From an uncultured Oscillospiraceae bacterium (GTDB lineage Bacteria > Bacillota > Clostridia > Oscillospirales > Oscillospiraceae), in NCBI GenBank assembly GCA_944387285.1, contig CALXEH010000025.1:1-33519 (forward strand): a DNA stretch of 33,519 nt, read 5' to 3'. The notes beneath the pieces are model-generated. The model worked only from the letters and a program-made list of their open reading frames with translations. It was not told the origin of the DNA and ran no database searches. The translations under genes and the position numbers were made by a program. Below, piece after piece: positions 31,850 to 33,519 of the stretch; positions within the stretch are counted from its first letter, which is position 1; each line of letters begins with the position of its first letter.

Positions 31850-31906
31850 ATGGAGTTCAGAAAAGTGGAGACGGGCAAAAAGAGATTCCTGCAAAGGGAG
31901 CTGTAA
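31850..31906 (+). pseudogene. Remnant of a GNAT-type acetyltransferase
   Basis: GGAGGA lies 8 nt before ATG 31850, and an 18-codon frame reads MEFRKVETGKKRFLQREL and stops. The first 14 residues look like the start of clostridial GNAT acetyltransferases of about 150 aa (the part before an LLLLADEQ-like helix). The body of the gene is missing. A promoter before it and a strong plus-strand terminator about 40 nt after it remain, so the stub may still be transcribed as a short RNA. Family assignment is from memory of N-termini and is tentative. Confidence 0.4.
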
Positions 31907-31922
31907 ACACGCGCTGCATGTC

Positions 31923-33182
31923 TCACAGCACCAAACTCAAGCGGAACCAGCCGTCTGCCAGGCTGAACTGGCAGACGGCTCCGTTTTTGCGGCAAAACGC
32001 GCAGATGGACTGTACGCCGAAGCCATGCCCCTCCCTTTGCGCCACAGGCAGGCCGTCGCTGTCAAAGGTGACCGCGCCGGCACAGGGGTTGGAAAGCTCC
32101 AGCATGACGCGGGGAAGGCCCAGCATCTTGCACCGTATCTGCCGCTGCTCCTGGGGCAGGTCCAGATTGGCGTGGATGGCGTTTTCCAGGGCGTTGGCCA
32201 GGACGATGGCCAATTCTCCCTCGTTCACGGAGACAGTCTCAGGAAGGGAGATGTTTGCCTCCACGGAGATGCCCTGGTTTTGCGCCTGGTCAAAGTAGGA
32301 GGCAAACACCGCGTCCAGCCCCGGCGGACGGCACCAGCGTATCTCCTTTTGCTCGACCAGCCGACTTTGGGCCGCATCCAGAAAGCCCAGCGCGGTGTCC
32401 CCGTCCCCTCGCGACACCAGCTCCGCGACGGTCAGGAGCCGGTGGCGCAGGTCATGGCGCTCGGTGCGTATGGCATTTTCCGCCGCCTTCACCGCTTCCA
32501 TGCGGCTTTCGAGGGCAGACAGCTGCAATGTGGACATTTGGGCGTTGTGGCGGGCTTCCATCTCATTTTTGATGCTCGTAAAGAGGAACATCAAAATGAA
32601 ATAGACCCCCAGCATCATCAGGCCGAGCGCCGGTTTGATGAAGGTGCTTCTTGAATCAAAGCCTGCATATCCGGGGATCAGGTAGACGGCGATGATGTAG
32701 TAGGCCGCCATTACCAGGCATATCAGCCACCGGCCCCGGTGCAGCTCCAATAGTATCTGGAAAAACAGCGGCCGCAAAAAGCGGACCAGAAACCAGATCA
32801 CGCAAGCGCTGAGGACCACACAGGACAGCACCAGCACCCAGAAACGGCTGCCGGACAGGTAGTAGATGAGCCCTGATATGTGGTGGATCAGCGTACAGAA
32901 CAAAACGACGGAGAGCTGCTGGAAGATAAGCCTCCATCCCCGGAATCGGCTGAGCGTGAAAAGCAGCAGGATCAGAGGGATGTGGATGGTCATGGCAAAG
33001 GTCCAAAAGGCGGTATCCGTATCGACTGCCCGGTACAGGGCGGCCACCGCCGCCATGAGCAGGAGCGTGACGCCGGAAACGATGAGAAGGGTGCGCCGCC
33101 TGGAATACCGGCTGTCCATAAACAGAAACGCCATGGCCATATATAGCACCGTCAAATACTCCATGATAAACAGCTCTACCAT
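31923..33182 (-). CDS. GHKL-type (AgrC-like) sensor histidine kinase without a visible partner
   Basis: The 419-aa protein has about six TM helices in residues 1-205, a coiled-coil linker with ESRMEAVKAAENAIRTERHDLRHRL (phospho-His in RHDLRH), and a GHKL ATPase domain with N-box LANALENAIHA and G-box GHGFGVQSI near the end. This is the AgrC/ComD plan, often used to sense peptides together with a LytTR response regulator. No response regulator lies on either side inside the window. ATG 33182 has AAGGAG about 7 nt upstream and starts 13 nt after the small upstream gene. The last 20 codons contain a strong inverted repeat (see terminator). Confidence 0.92.
   Translation of the reverse strand: MVELFIMEYLTVLYMAMAFLFMDSRYSRRRTLLIVSGVTLLLMAAVAALYRAVDTDTAFWTFAMTIHIPLILLLFTLSRFRGWRLIFQQLSVVLFCTLIHHISGLIYYLSGSRFWVLVLSCVVLSACVIWFLVRFLRPLFFQILLELHRGRWLICLVMAAYYIIAVYLIPGYAGFDSRSTFIKPALGLMMLGVYFILMFLFTSIKNEMEARHNAQMSTLQLSALESRMEAVKAAENAIRTERHDLRHRLLTVAELVSRGDGDTALGFLDAAQSRLVEQKEIRWCRPPGLDAVFASYFDQAQNQGISVEANISLPETVSVNEGELAIVLANALENAIHANLDLPQEQRQIRCKMLGLPRVMLELSNPCAGAVTFDSDGLPVAQREGHGFGVQSICAFCRKNGAVCQFSLADGWFRLSLVL
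31949..31988 (+). terminator. Plus-strand terminator hairpin inside the kinase 3' coding end
   Basis: AGCCGTCTGCCAG (31949-31961) pairs perfectly with CTGGCAGACGGCT (31968-31980) around a 6-nt loop, followed by CCG and TTTTT (31984-31988) on the plus strand. It faces transcripts from the acetyltransferase stub. At the same time it encodes the AVCQFSLADGW stretch of the kinase on the minus strand. Confidence 0.75.
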
Positions 33183-33195
33183 GCGTTCCGCTCCT

Positions 33196-33399
33196 TCAGC
33201 CGTCCTGCTCCGGGTACCTGCCATAGGCGCCTGTCCAGTGCTTTGCCGCGTCCAGGAAGGCGGCGTGGCCGTGGGCGCGGATGTATTCCAGCGCCTGCCT
33301 GTATTTGCCGTATTTGTGGCCGGTGCGGTTGAGAAACGATTGGATGGTCTCGCAGGACTCGTACTCGCCGCAGCAGCCTATCTCCTCTGTGCTGTTCAT
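33196..33399 (-). CDS. Small 67-aa cysteine-containing protein, unknown
   Basis: The frame from ATG 33399 encodes MNSTEEIGCCGEYESCETIQSF..., with three Cys in the first 16 residues and a helical, aromatic C-terminal part. GGGAG lies 8-9 nt before the start. It lies 13 nt before the GHKL kinase and 15 nt after the upstream gene stop, so all three share an operon. No signal peptide or TM is seen, and it does not look like an AgrD-type peptide precursor. I do not recognise it. Confidence 0.65.
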   Translation of the reverse strand: MNSTEEIGCCGEYESCETIQSFLNRTGHKYGKYRQALEYIRAHGHAAFLDAAKHWTGAYGRYPEQDG

Positions 33400-33414
33400 C
33401 GGTGCGCGCTCCCT

Positions 33415-33519
33415 TCAATCAGACGTTTGGCCAAGTTTTTGTTCCCACTCTTTTTTTAGGATGGCATACTGCACAGTGTTTTCATACCTGGGCGTGCCGT
33501 CGGGGTTTTTCACGAAGGA
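33415..33519 (-). CDS. C-terminal end of a gene cut by the right window edge
   Basis: An open frame enters from the right edge and stops at TGA 33415. The last 34 residues include FVKNPDGTPRYENTVQYAIL and KKEWEQKLGQTSD. The start, or most of the gene, is outside the window; a GTG near 33513 could also start a very short frame. It stops 15 nt before the small Cys-containing gene, so it is probably the same operon. It does not resemble the end of a LytTR response regulator. Family not recognised. Confidence 0.5.
   Translation of the reverse strand, partial: SFVKNPDGTPRYENTVQYAILKKEWEQKLGQTSD

Noticed and set aside
1..33519. CRISPR arrays, tRNA or rRNA genes, IS elements and phage genes
   Set aside because: No regularly spaced repeats, no tRNA-like cloverleaf or rRNA sequence noticed, and no transposase or integrase frames on either strand.

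Overview
The window reads as chromosomal DNA of a GC-rich member of the Clostridia, most plausibly of the Oscillospirales type. Reasons: strong AGGAGG-type ribosome binding sites, consensus sigma-A promoters, bS21, RsfS, LCP, Asp23/FakA and SLH-domain proteins, a BlaI/BlaR1-type pair, and a CooC/CooT nickel-maturation signature next to a 2-hydroxyacyl-CoA dehydratase (HGD-D) family protein. The assignment to the order is inference. No tRNA, rRNA, CRISPR array or transposase was seen.

Left end (1-3400): a minus-strand operon runs off the left edge. It holds a CooC-type MinD/NifH-fold ATPase, an HGD-D family iron-sulfur protein and an unrecognised protein cut by the edge. Divergent from it is a short plus-strand operon of a histidine-rich protein and a CooT-type nickel-binding protein, closed by a clear terminator. 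This pairing of nickel-insertion proteins with an HGD-D protein, with no CODH in view and no usual ASKHA-type activator, is the best candidate here for an undescribed system. Next (3518-6223) is a secreted CAP / Ig-like / SLH surface protein whose 5' part is visibly AT-richer than its 3' part.

Regulatory block (6463-13228): a very large BlaR1-type M56 sensor protease (1269 aa) overlaps blaI. It is divergent from an OmpR-type response regulator and a sensor kinase. The intergenic region has two direct copies of a BlaI-like dyad 32 bp apart, overlapping the blaI promoter.

Core housekeeping block (13294-23773, minus): smc, ftsY, rdgB, yhbY, a nadD-yqeK fusion, an LCP gene, rsfS and leuS are packed with overlaps or short gaps. 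They look like one long operon linking chromosome condensation, protein targeting, nucleotide hygiene, NAD synthesis, wall assembly and translation. rpsU follows on its own perfect promoter. The SMC is clearly short in both coiled-coil arms. Divergent from smc are asp23/gls24 and fakA, then a PlsC-type acyltransferase with an added zinc ribbon, and a GltS-type symporter.

Right accessory end (28970-33519): small minus-strand operons encode a two-TM membrane protein, a TetR regulator and a possible 55-aa one-TM protein, then TfoX-N, GyrI-like and DUF3795 proteins. This part is eroded. A WYL/YafY-type regulator and an acetyltransferase are reduced to stubs that keep their promoters and starts, and the GyrI-like protein seems to have lost an internal block. 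The window ends with a GHKL (AgrC-like) kinase without a visible response regulator, a small Cys-containing protein and the tail of another gene.
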